NCBI GenBank assembly: GCA_017444505.1
Contig: JAFSWK010000098.1
Span: 1-8,816, forward strand
Length of the DNA: 8,816 bases
Source: Rhodocyclaceae bacterium
GTDB taxonomy: Bacteria; Pseudomonadota; Gammaproteobacteria; Burkholderiales; Rhodocyclaceae
Reading direction: 5' to 3'
Under the pieces are notes generated by a model. The model saw only the letters and a program-made list of their open reading frames with translations, had not been told where the DNA came from and ran no database searches. Shown here piece after piece: positions 1 to 7,558 of this stretch. A program made the translations under genes and the position numbers. Each line of letters begins with the position of its first letter. Position 1 is the stretch's first letter.

Positions 1-1429
1 ACAGACCCATGGCGAGCACGCACAGCGCAAGGACGACGAGGAAGGCAAATTCGCGGCGGCCAATGTCTTCCAGCGTGGCGACGCGGTCATTGGCAATCTG
101 GCCGAAGATGACGCGCTTGTACATCCACAGCGTATAGGCCGCACCGAGCACCAGCGTGGTGGCCGCCAGCATCCCCGTCCAGAAATTGAACTGCACCGCG
201 CCCAGAATCACCATGAATTCGCCGACGAAACCGGAAGTGCCCGGCAGCCCCGCGTTGGCCATGGAAAACAGCATGAACAGCGCAGCAAATTTCGGCATCC
301 GCTGCACCACGCCGCCGTAATCGGCAATCTCGCGCGAGTGCAGGCGGTCGTAGAGCACGCCGATGCACAGGAACATCGCGCCCGAGACAAAGCCGTGCGA
401 AATCATCTGCACCAGCGCACCTTCCACGCCCAGGCGGTTGAACATGAAAAAGCCCAGTGTCACAAAGCCCATGTGCGAGATGGACGAATAGGCCACCAGC
501 TTTTTCATGTCTTTTTGCACCAGTGCCACAAAGCCGATATAGACCACGGCAATCAGCGACAGGGCAATCATGAGCGGCGCAAAGGCAATCGAGGCATCGG
601 GCGTGACCGGCAGCGAGAAACGCAGGAAACCATACGCGCCCAGTTTCAGCGCAATGGCTGCCAGCACCACCGAGCCGCCCGTGGGCGCTTCGACGTGGGC
701 ATCCGGCAGCCAGGTGTGCACCGGCCACATCGGAACCTTCACCGCAAAGCCAAGCAGGAAGCCGAGGAAAATCCACATCTGTTCCGCCCAGCTCAGCGGC
801 AACTGATGCCAGACAAGAATGGAGAACGAGCTGGACTTGCTGTACAGATAAATCAGCGCCAGCAGCATCGGCAGCGAACCGGCCAGCGTGTAGAGGAAAA
901 ACTTGATTGCGGCATAGACGCGGTTTGGCCCGCCCCAGATGCCGATAATCAGATACAGCGGAATCAGCGAGGCTTCAAAGAATACGTAGAACAGCACGCC
1001 ATCGAGGGCGGCGAAAATGCCGTTCATCAGGCCGGACATAACCAGGAAGGCGGCCATGTATTGCGCCACGTTTTCCTGAATCACCCGCCAGCCAGCGACC
1101 ACTACCAGCACGGTAATCAGCGAATTGAGCAGCACGAACAGCATGGAAATGCCATCGACGCCGAGGTGATAGCTGACCACGAAACGCTCAATCCACTGCG
1201 CCTGCTCGACAAACTGCATGGCGGCGGACATGCGGTCGAACTGGAAAAACAGCGGCAAGGTGACGGCAAAACCCAGCATTGCCACCAGCAGCGCGAGTTT
1301 GCGCACGGTGCAGTCGTTTTGCAGTTTGCGATCTGCCGCGAGAATAAAGATTCCCCCCAGGATGGGAATCCAGATGGCCAGGCTCAGAAGGGGAAGCTGC
1401 GTCGCGGCGGTCATGTTCAGAGGTTCCAT
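1..1429 (-). CDS. nuoM: NADH-quinone oxidoreductase subunit M (3' end outside window)
   Basis: This is an antiporter-like membrane subunit of complex I, thought to form one of the proton channels of the membrane arm. My translation from ATG 1429 gives about 476 open codons to the window edge. The family is usually about 490-500 aa, so only the last few residues and the stop are missing. Hydrophobic helices run throughout. The family signature VDGISMLFVLL is near residues 91-101. The likely channel residues are Glu152 in FFEASLIPLYLIIG, Lys231 in FAVKVPMWPVHTWLPDAH, and Lys262 in AIALKLGAYGFLR. These match the conserved Glu and Lys residues of E. coli NuoM by motif. The start is uncertain: ATG 1429 has only a weak GGA close upstream, and an in-frame ATG at 1414 (MTAATQLPLL) is an alternative giving a protein 5 residues shorter. 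The gap from the nuoL stop is 31 bases. No internal stop or frameshift is seen. Confidence 0.96.
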   Translation of the reverse strand, partial: MEPLNMTAATQLPLLSLAIWIPILGGIFILAADRKLQNDCTVRKLALLVAMLGFAVTLPLFFQFDRMSAAMQFVEQAQWIERFVVSYHLGVDGISMLFVLLNSLITVLVVVAGWRVIQENVAQYMAAFLVMSGLMNGIFAALDGVLFYVFFEASLIPLYLIIGIWGGPNRVYAAIKFFLYTLAGSLPMLLALIYLYSKSSSFSILVWHQLPLSWAEQMWIFLGFLLGFAVKVPMWPVHTWLPDAHVEAPTGGSVVLAAIALKLGAYGFLRFSLPVTPDASIAFAPLMIALSLIAVVYIGFVALVQKDMKKLVAYSSISHMGFVTLGFFMFNRLGVEGALVQMISHGFVSGAMFLCIGVLYDRLHSREIADYGGVVQRMPKFAALFMLFSMANAGLPGTSGFVGEFMVILGAVQFNFWTGMLAATTLVLGAAYTLWMYKRVIFGQIANDRVATLEDIGRREFAFLVVLALCVLAMGL

Positions 1430-1460
1430 TTTTCCATCAGGTCAGCATCGGTTGTCGTTC
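1430..1460 (-). other. nuoL-nuoM junction, the longest gap in the window
   Basis: These 31 bases between the nuoL TAA and the first nuoM ATG hold no promoter or terminator that I can see. On the minus strand two tiny frames fall here: MLT then stop (ATG 1446) and MEKWNL then stop (ATG 1437). The stop of the first overlaps the start of the second as TGATG. The second ends at 1417, two bases before the alternative nuoM ATG at 1414. They may be chance, or they may help ribosomes cross the gap. Confidence 0.4.
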
Positions 1461-3482
1461 TTAGCGCACATGGAATAACAGCAGCAACAGGACGCACAGG
1501 CCGACAATCATGCCGAAAGCGTATTGGTAGAGATGGCCGGTTTGCAGCAGGCGCGTGCCACGGGCAACCCAGCCCACCAGTTTGGCCGAGCCATTGACCC
1601 CGACGCCGTCAATCAGGCCACGGTCGCCCGCCCGCCACAGACCCGCGCCCAGCAGGCGCGCGCCACCGGCAAAGACAATTTCATTGAAGCGGTCGAAGAA
1701 GTATTTGTTTTCCAGCAGCGCCGTAATCGGGCGGAATATGCCGGCAATCTGCCCCGGCACCGTCGGCGCCGCCAGATAGAGCACCGCCGCCAGTACCACA
1801 CCGGAGACCGCCAGCAGGAAAGGCAGCGCAGTAAAGCCGTGCAAGCCCATTTCCACCGCGCCATGCAGCGCATCGCCCTCGGCAGACAGCGCCGCGTGCT
1901 GGTCGCTGACGCGGATGACTTCACCAATACTGTTGAGCCAGTCACCGGCCAGCAGCGGTTCAAAGGTATAAAAACCAATCAGCACCGAAGGAATCGCCAG
2001 CAGCACCAGCGGCACCGTCACCACCCACGGCGATTCGTGCGGCTTTTGCCCCGGCGCGATGCCGTGCACGTGGGCTTCCGGCTCGTCCGTATGAACAACG
2101 CCGCCGTGCGCCTGACCGAAACGTTCCTTGCCGTGGAAGACCAGGAAATACATGCGGAAGGAATAGAAGGCCGTCACAAACACACCGGCGAGCACGCAGA
2201 AATGCGCATAGCCCGCGCCGTACAGCGTGGATGCGCCCACCGCTTCGATAATCGAATCCTTGGAATAAAAGCCGGAGAAGAACGGAAAACCAATCAGCGC
2301 CAGCGAGCCGATCAGCGAGGTAATCCACGTCACCGGCATGTAGCGCCACAGCCCGCCCATGTTGCGCATGTCTTGATCGTGATGCAGGCCGATGATGACC
2401 GAACCCGCGCCCAGGAACAGCAGCGCCTTGAAGAAAGCGTGGGTCATCAGGTGGAACAGCGCCACAGAATAGGCCGAAGCGCCCAGCGCCACGGTCATGT
2501 AACCCAGTTGCGAGAGCGTGGAATAGGCCACCACGCGCTTGATGTCGGTCTGCACGATGCCCAGAAAGCCCATGAACAGCGCCGTCGTCGCGCCAATGAT
2601 GAGGATGAAGGAAAGCGCCGTATCCGACAGTTCAAACACCGCCGACATGCGGGCGACCATGAAAATGCCCGCCGTCACCATCGTGGCGGCGTGAATCAGC
2701 GCCGAAATCGGCGTCGGGCCTTCCATCGAATCGGGCAGCCAGACGTGCAGCGGCACCTGCGCAGATTTGCCCATCGCGCCGATGAACAGACAAATGCAGA
2801 TGACCGTGACCAGCGACCAGTCCGTGCCGGGCAGCATCGCAGTCAGCCACGGCGTTTGCGGGTCTTGCAGCTGGCGGAAAAATTCGTGGTAGTTCAGCGT
2901 ACCGGCATAGGCGGCCACCAGCCCGATGCCGAGCAGAAAACCGAAGTCACCCACGCGGTTGACCAGAAACGCTTTCAGGTTGGCGTAAATGGCCGTGGGT
3001 CGCTCGTACCAGAAACCAATCAGCAGGTAAGAGACCAGCCCCACCGCTTCCCAGCCGAAGAAAAGCTGCATGAAGTTGTTGGACATCACCAGCATCAGCA
3101 TGGAGAAGGTAAACAGCGAGATGTAGCTGAAAAAGCGTTGATAGCCCGGGTCGTCCGCCATGTAGCCGATGGTATAGACGTGCACCATCAGGGAAACGAA
3201 GGTGACGACCAGCATCATCAGCACCGACAGCGGGTCGATCAGGAAACCGACTTCAATTTTCAGCGCGCCGACCTGCATCCAGGTATAGACCGTTTCTTCC
3301 AGCAGATTGCCCGCCTGCACCGAAGCGAACAATACGCAAGAGGCGATAAAGGCGAGCAGCACGCCCAGAATGCAGACCACATGCGCGCCGGTGCGCCCGA
3401 TGCGCCGCCCGAACAGTCCGGCCAGAATCGCCCCCGCCAGAGGAGCAAGCGCGACGACAAGAGAAAGGGTTTTCATGTCCAT
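1461..3482 (-). CDS. nuoL: NADH-quinone oxidoreductase subunit L
   Basis: This is the largest membrane subunit of complex I: an antiporter-like channel at the far end of the membrane arm, ending in a long lateral helix that braces the arm. The protein is 673 aa from ATG 3482, within the usual family range. Visible motifs are GFLIDPLSVLMM (about residues 79-90), Glu145 in FFGWEAVGLVSYLLIGFW, Lys239 in GAMGKSAQVPLHVWLPDS followed by EGPTPISALIHAATMVTAGIF (His264), then DIKRVVAYSTLSQLGYM and LMTHAFFKALLFLGAGS. A His-rich polar loop lies before HESPWVVTVPL, as is common in this family. The C-terminus ends in a hydrophobic anchor (LCVLLLLLF). The frame stays open upstream to 3551, but that extension overlaps the end of nuoK and is not family-like. 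ATG 3476 is an alternative start. ATG 3482 has AAGG 11 bases upstream. The nuoK stop is 7 bases before it. The stop is TAA. Confidence 0.97.
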   Translation of the reverse strand: MDMKTLSLVVALAPLAGAILAGLFGRRIGRTGAHVVCILGVLLAFIASCVLFASVQAGNLLEETVYTWMQVGALKIEVGFLIDPLSVLMMLVVTFVSLMVHVYTIGYMADDPGYQRFFSYISLFTFSMLMLVMSNNFMQLFFGWEAVGLVSYLLIGFWYERPTAIYANLKAFLVNRVGDFGFLLGIGLVAAYAGTLNYHEFFRQLQDPQTPWLTAMLPGTDWSLVTVICICLFIGAMGKSAQVPLHVWLPDSMEGPTPISALIHAATMVTAGIFMVARMSAVFELSDTALSFILIIGATTALFMGFLGIVQTDIKRVVAYSTLSQLGYMTVALGASAYSVALFHLMTHAFFKALLFLGAGSVIIGLHHDQDMRNMGGLWRYMPVTWITSLIGSLALIGFPFFSGFYSKDSIIEAVGASTLYGAGYAHFCVLAGVFVTAFYSFRMYFLVFHGKERFGQAHGGVVHTDEPEAHVHGIAPGQKPHESPWVVTVPLVLLAIPSVLIGFYTFEPLLAGDWLNSIGEVIRVSDQHAALSAEGDALHGAVEMGLHGFTALPFLLAVSGVVLAAVLYLAAPTVPGQIAGIFRPITALLENKYFFDRFNEIVFAGGARLLGAGLWRAGDRGLIDGVGVNGSAKLVGWVARGTRLLQTGHLYQYAFGMIVGLCVLLLLLFHVR

Positions 3483-3489
3483 GAGCGAA

Positions 3490-3798
3490 TCAGCCTTGCA
3501 AACTGTCCAGATCATCCACGTGAATCGTGCGCAGATTGCGGAAGAGCACAATCAGAATCGCCAGCCCGATGGCCGACTCCGCCGCCGCCACCGTCAGCAC
3601 GAAAAACACGAACACCTGCCCGTGAATGTCGTTGAGGTAATGCGAGAAGGCGACAAAGTTGATATTGACCGCCAGCAGCATCAGCTCCACGGCCATCAGC
3701 AGCACGATGAGGTTTTTGCGGTTGAGCACAATGCCGACAATGCTGATGGCAAACAGCACCGCCGCCAGAATCAGGTAATGGGACAGGGACAAGGTCAT
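3490..3798 (-). CDS. nuoK: NADH-quinone oxidoreductase subunit K
   Basis: This is a small three-helix membrane subunit of complex I, homologous to MrpC, linking the quinone-site half of the membrane arm to the antiporter-like subunits. The protein is 102 aa from ATG 3798 (MTLSLSHYL), against about 101 in relatives. The buried glutamates needed for coupling are both present: Glu38 in LLMAVELMLLAVN and Glu74 in TVAAAESAIGLAIL. The ending DDLDSLQG is typical of betaproteobacterial NuoK. Two ATGs lie in tandem (3801 and 3798). The first is 9 bases from a GGGAG ribosome site and the second 12, so either may be used, changing the protein by one Met. A longer in-frame extension to 3870 lies inside nuoJ in another frame, is Arg/Lys rich and does not look like NuoK, so I excluded it. 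The nuoJ stop is 4 bases before ATG 3798. The stop is TGA. Confidence 0.96.
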   Translation of the reverse strand: MTLSLSHYLILAAVLFAISIVGIVLNRKNLIVLLMAVELMLLAVNINFVAFSHYLNDIHGQVFVFFVLTVAAAESAIGLAILIVLFRNLRTIHVDDLDSLQG

Positions 3799-3802
3799 CA
3801 TC

Positions 3803-4435
3803 TCAGGATTCTCCCGCAGGCGCGTCCGGCGCGGCTTCTTCTTCCTTTTCCACCGGCATGGAAACCACACGCAGGCGCTCGTTGCGTTTCACCTTCACCT
3901 GCTGCGCCGGATCCACGCGCTTGACGCCTTCGCGTTTGCGGTGCGTCAGGCTCACCGCCGCAATCATCGCAATCAGCAGCACCAGCGAGGCGAGTTCAAA
4001 GGGATAGGCATACACCGTATACAGCACGCGCCCCAGCGCCTGCGTGTTGCTGTATTCGGCGCTCGCCGCCGCCGGTGCCTGCAATGCCTGGAACCAGTCG
4101 CCATTGAGCACCAGCGTCATTTCTCCCAGCAGCAGCGCGCCGACCAGCAAGGCCAGCGGCAAATAGCGCCAGAACCCTTCGCGCAGCCGCGCCGGGTCAA
4201 TATCAAGCATCATCACGACAAACAGGAAAAGCACCATCACCGCGCCGACATAGACCAGCACCAGCGCAATGGCCAGAAATTCCGCTTCCAGCAGCATCCA
4301 CACGCCACTGGCGCCGATAAAGGCCACCACCAGCGAGAGCACCGCATACACCGGGTTGCGCGCCAGAATCACCCCCAGCGCAGCGAGCACCAGAATGATG
4401 GAGAAAAAGTAGAAGACGAGGGTTTTGAATTCCAT
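3803..4435 (-). CDS. nuoJ: NADH-quinone oxidoreductase subunit J
   Basis: This is a five-helix membrane subunit of complex I lying between NuoA/H and NuoK. Its third helix is known to change shape during turnover. The protein is 210 aa, a usual length for betaproteobacteria. It starts with MEFKTLVFYFFS, and ARNPVYAVLSLVVAF (about residues 25-39) is a family signature. The segment EFLAIALVLVYVGAVMVLFL (52-71) followed by FVVMMLDID is the conserved third helix. A variable linker (about 112-135) leads to the last helix, YPFELASLVLLIAMIAAVSL. The charged tail (about 165-210) is hydrophilic and ends in an acidic, Ala/Pro-rich stretch, which is expected in this lineage. The gap from the nuoI stop is 21 bases, and only a weak GGA lies 7 bases before the ATG. 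The stop is TGA, 4 bases before nuoK. Confidence 0.96.
   Translation of the reverse strand: MEFKTLVFYFFSIILVLAALGVILARNPVYAVLSLVVAFIGASGVWMLLEAEFLAIALVLVYVGAVMVLFLFVVMMLDIDPARLREGFWRYLPLALLVGALLLGEMTLVLNGDWFQALQAPAAASAEYSNTQALGRVLYTVYAYPFELASLVLLIAMIAAVSLTHRKREGVKRVDPAQQVKVKRNERLRVVSMPVEKEEEAAPDAPAGES
3811..3815 (-). promoter_or_regulatory. Ribosome binding site for nuoK
   Basis: On the minus strand GGGAG lies inside the last codons of nuoJ, 9 bases before ATG 3801 and 12 before ATG 3798. It shows that nuoK starts here and not at the longer in-frame opening at 3870. The spacing slightly favours the first of the two tandem ATGs. Confidence 0.6.
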
Positions 4436-4456
4436 GGTCGTATCCAGTGCGTCCCG

Positions 4457-4942
4457 TCAGCGGTAGCGGGCGTCCGCCTCCTTGTCTGCGGCAATCTGGG
4501 CTTCGTATTTTTCGCCCACCGCCAGCAGCATCTGCTTGGTGTAATAAAGGTCGCCGCGTTTTTCGCCGTGGTATTCCAGCACGCGGGTTTCCACAATGGC
4601 ATCCACCGGGCAGGCTTCTTCGCAGAAGCCGCAAAAGATGCACTTGGTGAGATCAATGTCGTAGCGCGTGGTACGCCGTGAGCCGTCTTCACGCTCCGCC
4701 GCCTCGATGGTGATGGCCATCGCCGGACAGACCGCTTCGCACAGTTTGCAGGCAATGCAGCGTTCTTCCCCGCCCGGATAGCGGCGCAGCGCGTGCAGGC
4801 CGCGAAAGCGCGGACTCAGCGGTGTTTTTTCCTCAGGATAGAAGACGGTGAACTTGCGGCGGAAAAAATACCGCCCGGTCAAGTCCATCCCTTTGCGCAG
4901 TTCCTTCAGAATCAGGCTGCCAAGAATGCTTTTCACACCCAT
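4457..4942 (-). CDS. nuoI: NADH-quinone oxidoreductase subunit I (2x 4Fe-4S)
   Basis: This is a ferredoxin-like subunit of the complex I connecting region. It holds the two 4Fe-4S clusters N6a and N6b, which pass electrons from NuoG toward the terminal cluster N2 and quinone. The protein is 161 aa, against about 162 in betaproteobacteria. The first motif is CIACKLCEAVCP, with cysteines 62, 65, 68 and 72. The second is CIFCGFCEEACP, with cysteines 101, 104, 107 and 111. All eight ligands are present. The N-terminal basic, amphipathic segment (about residues 1-35, LKELRKGMDLTGRYFFRRKF) is typical and sits against the membrane. The ending ADKEADARYR also fits the lineage. It starts 13 bases after the nuoH stop with a strong GAGGAG site. 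The stop is TGA. Confidence 0.98.
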   Translation of the reverse strand: MGVKSILGSLILKELRKGMDLTGRYFFRRKFTVFYPEEKTPLSPRFRGLHALRRYPGGEERCIACKLCEAVCPAMAITIEAAEREDGSRRTTRYDIDLTKCIFCGFCEEACPVDAIVETRVLEYHGEKRGDLYYTKQMLLAVGEKYEAQIAADKEADARYR

Positions 4943-4949
4943 CGACGCG

Positions 4950-4955
4950 CTCCTC
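4950..4955 (-). promoter_or_regulatory. Ribosome binding site for nuoI
   Basis: On the minus strand GAGGAG directly follows the nuoH TGA stop and stands 7 bases before the nuoI ATG (4942). It is the strongest Shine-Dalgarno match at any gene junction in this window and fixes the nuoI start. Confidence 0.8.
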
Positions 4956-6005
4956 TCACTTCCACAGCGACAGCGGGGTCATCATCCACACCGCCAGCAC
5001 AAACAGCCACACCAGAGTCACCGGAATAAACACTTTCCAGCCCAGCCGCATGGTGTGGTCATAACGGAAACGCGGGAAGGTCGCCCGCACCCAGAGGAAC
5101 AGCCAGAGCATGGCCGCCGCCTTGAGCGCAAACCAGAAAAAGCTGTCCGGCAAAAACGCCACCGGCGACAGCCAGCCGCCCAGAAAGAGCACCGCCGTCA
5201 TGGACGAGACCAGAATCATGTTGGCATATTCGCCGAGGAAGAACAGCGCAAAGGCCATGCCGGAATATTCAATCATGTGCCCGGCGACGATTTCGGATTC
5301 GCCTTCCACGGTGTCAAACGGCGAACGGTTGGTCTCGGCAATGCCCGAAATCATGTAGACAACAAACATCGGCAGCAGCGGCAGCCAGTTCCACGACAGG
5401 AAATTCAGCCCCATGTCGTGCCCCACGCCGCGCGCCTGACTGGCGACGATGTCGTTCAGATTCAGGCTGGACGAAATCATCAGCACCGCCAGCAGCGCAA
5501 AACTCAGCGCCACTTCGTAGGAAATCATCTGCGCCGCCGCACGCATTGCGCCCAGCATGGCGTATTTGGAGTTCGACGCCCAGCCGGAAATGATGATGCC
5601 GTAGACTTCCAGCGAGGTGACGGCGAGCAAAAAGAGCAGCCCGGCATTGATGTCGGCATACACCCAGCCGTCAGCAAACGGCACCACCGCCCAGGCAATC
5701 AGCGCCGGCCCCAGCGCCAGCACCGGCCCCAGGATATAGAGCACCTTGTTGGCGCGGGTGGGCAGGATGACTTCCTTGAAGAGCAGCTTCAGCGAATCGG
5801 CAATCGGTTGCAGCAGACCGAAGGGGCCGACGCGGTTCGGCCCGATGCGCACCTGCATGGCACCGATGATTTTGCGCTCGGCATAGGTCATGTAGGCCAC
5901 GCCAAGAAACAGCGGTATCAGGATGAGGACGATTTTGATAATCGCCCACACCAGCGGCCAGGCCGGGCCGCAGAGTTCTTCCAGAGGCAGCAGGATGCTT
6001 TCCAT
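4956..6005 (-). CDS. nuoH: NADH-quinone oxidoreductase subunit H
   Basis: This is the membrane subunit of complex I that forms most of the quinone-binding chamber and the start of the proton path, the bacterial counterpart of mitochondrial ND1. The protein is 349 aa, a normal length for betaproteobacteria, with about eight hydrophobic helices. Visible motifs are YAERKIIGAMQVRIGPNRVGP (about residues 41-61), LQPIADSLKLLFKE (65-78), ASNSKYAMLGAMRAAAQMISYE (143-164), and the conserved acidic loop GIAETNRSPFD (221-231) followed by EGESEIVAGHMIEYSGM (234-250). Near the end FPRFRYDHTMRLGWK is also conserved. The ATG overlaps the nuoG TAA as TAATG, sharing one base, so translation is probably coupled to that of the nuoG C-terminal part. 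The stop is TGA. No irregularity is seen. Confidence 0.98.
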   Translation of the reverse strand: MESILLPLEELCGPAWPLVWAIIKIVLILIPLFLGVAYMTYAERKIIGAMQVRIGPNRVGPFGLLQPIADSLKLLFKEVILPTRANKVLYILGPVLALGPALIAWAVVPFADGWVYADINAGLLFLLAVTSLEVYGIIISGWASNSKYAMLGAMRAAAQMISYEVALSFALLAVLMISSSLNLNDIVASQARGVGHDMGLNFLSWNWLPLLPMFVVYMISGIAETNRSPFDTVEGESEIVAGHMIEYSGMAFALFFLGEYANMILVSSMTAVLFLGGWLSPVAFLPDSFFWFALKAAAMLWLFLWVRATFPRFRYDHTMRLGWKVFIPVTLVWLFVLAVWMMTPLSLWK

Positions 6006-7543
6006 TACACGCGCTCCATGACAATCGGGCCGCTCATCGCGCCCAGTCCGATCGTGCTCACATGTGCCGCCGCCACCCGCACGCAGTTTTGCGCCAGCCC
6101 GTCATCGGCGCACACGTCCAGCTCAATGACGGCATCGCCTTGCGTAAGGCGCACGCGCTCGCCATCGGTAAAGCCCAGCCGCGCCAGCGTATCGGGATGC
6201 ACCCCGGCCTGCGGCGCGCGGGCATCGCGCGTGCGTTGCAGCGCGGGCGCACGGCGCACCAGCGGGTCGGCAAAATACAGCGGCACGTCGCAGACGCGCT
6301 CCAGCACATCCGGACGCAAACGGCGGTTTTCCACGCTCACGCCCTGCACGCGGCCATCCAGCCCGGCCTCCAGCAAAACGTCCGCCTTGCCGGCGTGTGC
6401 GCCCAGCACTTCGCGGGTCACGTCCAGCACGTCATTCTGCGTGAAGCCGGGCAGCTCCAGCAAGCAACCCAGCACGCGCAACACTTTCCAAGCCGGGCGC
6501 GCTTCGCCAAAGGCACGCGCGGCGGCATGGAAGAACTGCGCGCGGCCTTCCATGTTCACAAAGGTGCCCGCCATTTCGGTAAACGGCGTGACCGGCAACA
6601 TCACGTGCGCGACTTCGCGCAGCTCGCCCGAATTGAAGGGCGTGAGCGCCACCACCATCTGCATGGCCGCCAGCGCCCGGCGGCTGGCATCCGACTGGGC
6701 AAAGTCGTAGCCCGGCTCCGCGCCCAGCAACAGACAGACGGCCAGCGGGCTTTCCAGCATCTGATGCACATTCTTGCCGCCCGCACCCGGCACAGCCTTG
6801 ACCAGCCAGCCGCCGACGGTGTTGGCCGCTTCGCTGATGACGCCAAAACGCCCGCCCGCAAGACGGGCGATTTCCTGCGCCAGCAGTTCAATTTCGACAG
6901 CACGACTATCCTGCACGGCGAGGTTGCCGAGCCACACCGCGACGTTGCGGCCTTCGGCCAGGTCGCGGGCGATGTCTGCGGCGGTACCGTCAAACAGAGA
7001 GGGGCGCAGCGATTGCAGCACGGGCTGCGGCGTCGCCTGTTTGATGTCGGCCAGCGCAAACAGGATGTGCAGCAGCGTCTCAACCATCACGCTCGGCGCC
7101 ACCAGCGCGCGCTGGTGCACGGACATGCCCCAGTCGTCCGCCGTCGGGTGCACCACGCTCAGCCGCGTGCCTTTTTTCACCGCCTGACGCAGACGCTGCG
7201 CCAGCAGCGGCGCATCCTTGCGCAGGAAACTGCCAATGACCAGCACGTGATCCAGCCGACCCACATCAGCCAGCGGCATACCCAGAGAAGGCGCGCCATT
7301 GCGCTTGCCGTCGGCGCGGAAATCGCTGTGCCGCAGGCGGAAATCAATGTTTTCCGAACCCAGCGCACGCACCATTTTTTGCAGCAGATGCAGTTCTTCC
7401 AGCGTCGAATGCGGCGAAGCCAGCGCGCCGATGGCCGACGAACCTTGCTGTTCCAGCGCCGCCTTGCAGCCGCTGGCGACAAATTCCAGCGCCTCTTGCC
7501 AACTGGCTTCCACCCATTGCGAGCCACGGCGAATCATCGGCAC
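6005..7543 (-). CDS. nuoG: NuoG C-terminal part: molybdopterin-oxidoreductase-like domain (512 aa)
   Basis: This is the C-terminal two thirds of NuoG, open from just after the internal TGA to the TAA at 6007-6005. It is the domain related to molybdopterin oxidoreductases, which in complex I has lost its cofactor and plays a structural part. Family-like stretches are PMIRRGSQWVEASWQEALEFV at the start, DHVLVIGSFLRKDAPLLAQRLRQA in the middle, and HVMLPVTPFTEMAGTFVNMEGR followed by AWKVLRVLG. The last segment is GVHPDTLARLGFTDGERVRL. No further stop, frameshift or loss is visible, and the ending GAMSGPIVMERV fits the family. If translated on its own, the first in-frame starts are GTG 7543 (shown) and ATG 7537, which are 15 and 21 bases after the TGA. 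I see no good ribosome site before them. Otherwise this part is made only by readthrough. Confidence 0.85.
   Translation of the reverse strand: MPMIRRGSQWVEASWQEALEFVASGCKAALEQQGSSAIGALASPHSTLEELHLLQKMVRALGSENIDFRLRHSDFRADGKRNGAPSLGMPLADVGRLDHVLVIGSFLRKDAPLLAQRLRQAVKKGTRLSVVHPTADDWGMSVHQRALVAPSVMVETLLHILFALADIKQATPQPVLQSLRPSLFDGTAADIARDLAEGRNVAVWLGNLAVQDSRAVEIELLAQEIARLAGGRFGVISEAANTVGGWLVKAVPGAGGKNVHQMLESPLAVCLLLGAEPGYDFAQSDASRRALAAMQMVVALTPFNSGELREVAHVMLPVTPFTEMAGTFVNMEGRAQFFHAAARAFGEARPAWKVLRVLGCLLELPGFTQNDVLDVTREVLGAHAGKADVLLEAGLDGRVQGVSVENRRLRPDVLERVCDVPLYFADPLVRRAPALQRTRDARAPQAGVHPDTLARLGFTDGERVRLTQGDAVIELDVCADDGLAQNCVRVAAAHVSTIGLGAMSGPIVMERV
6014..6017 (-). promoter_or_regulatory. Ribosome binding site for nuoH
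   Basis: On the minus strand GGAG lies in the last codons of nuoG, 8 bases before the nuoH ATG at 6005. Together with the TAATG stop-start overlap it lets nuoH be translated even if few ribosomes arrive through nuoG. Confidence 0.6.
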
Positions 7544-7558
7544 GCCGAGGCGCTCTGC

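Noticed and set aside
87..776. 229-codon minus-strand open frame within nuoM
   Set aside because: It lies in a different frame from nuoM, which is open through the same region and matches the family. The Cys/Arg/Gly-rich translation has no recognisable domain.
338..1597. 419-codon plus-strand open frame opposite nuoM
   Set aside because: The opposite strand translates to a continuous NuoM with its channel Glu and Lys residues. The plus frame has no domain and shows shadow-type composition.
1524..3635. 703-codon open frame on the plus strand opposite nuoL
   Set aside because: Its predicted protein is almost all His, Gln, Arg and Ala with no recognisable domain. It is the antisense shadow of nuoL and its codon bias, and the other strand encodes an intact NuoL.
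3799..3870. N-terminal extension of nuoK to a start at 3870
   Set aside because: The added residues are Arg/Lys-rich, overlap nuoJ in another frame and do not fit NuoK, which begins MTLxLxHYL. A GGGAG site points to 3801 or 3798.
4848..6710. 620-codon plus-strand open frame opposite nuoI, nuoH and nuoG
   Set aside because: It crosses three genuine genes in antisense and has low-complexity His/Gln/Arg and Ser/Ala/Arg composition with no domain, so it is a shadow frame.
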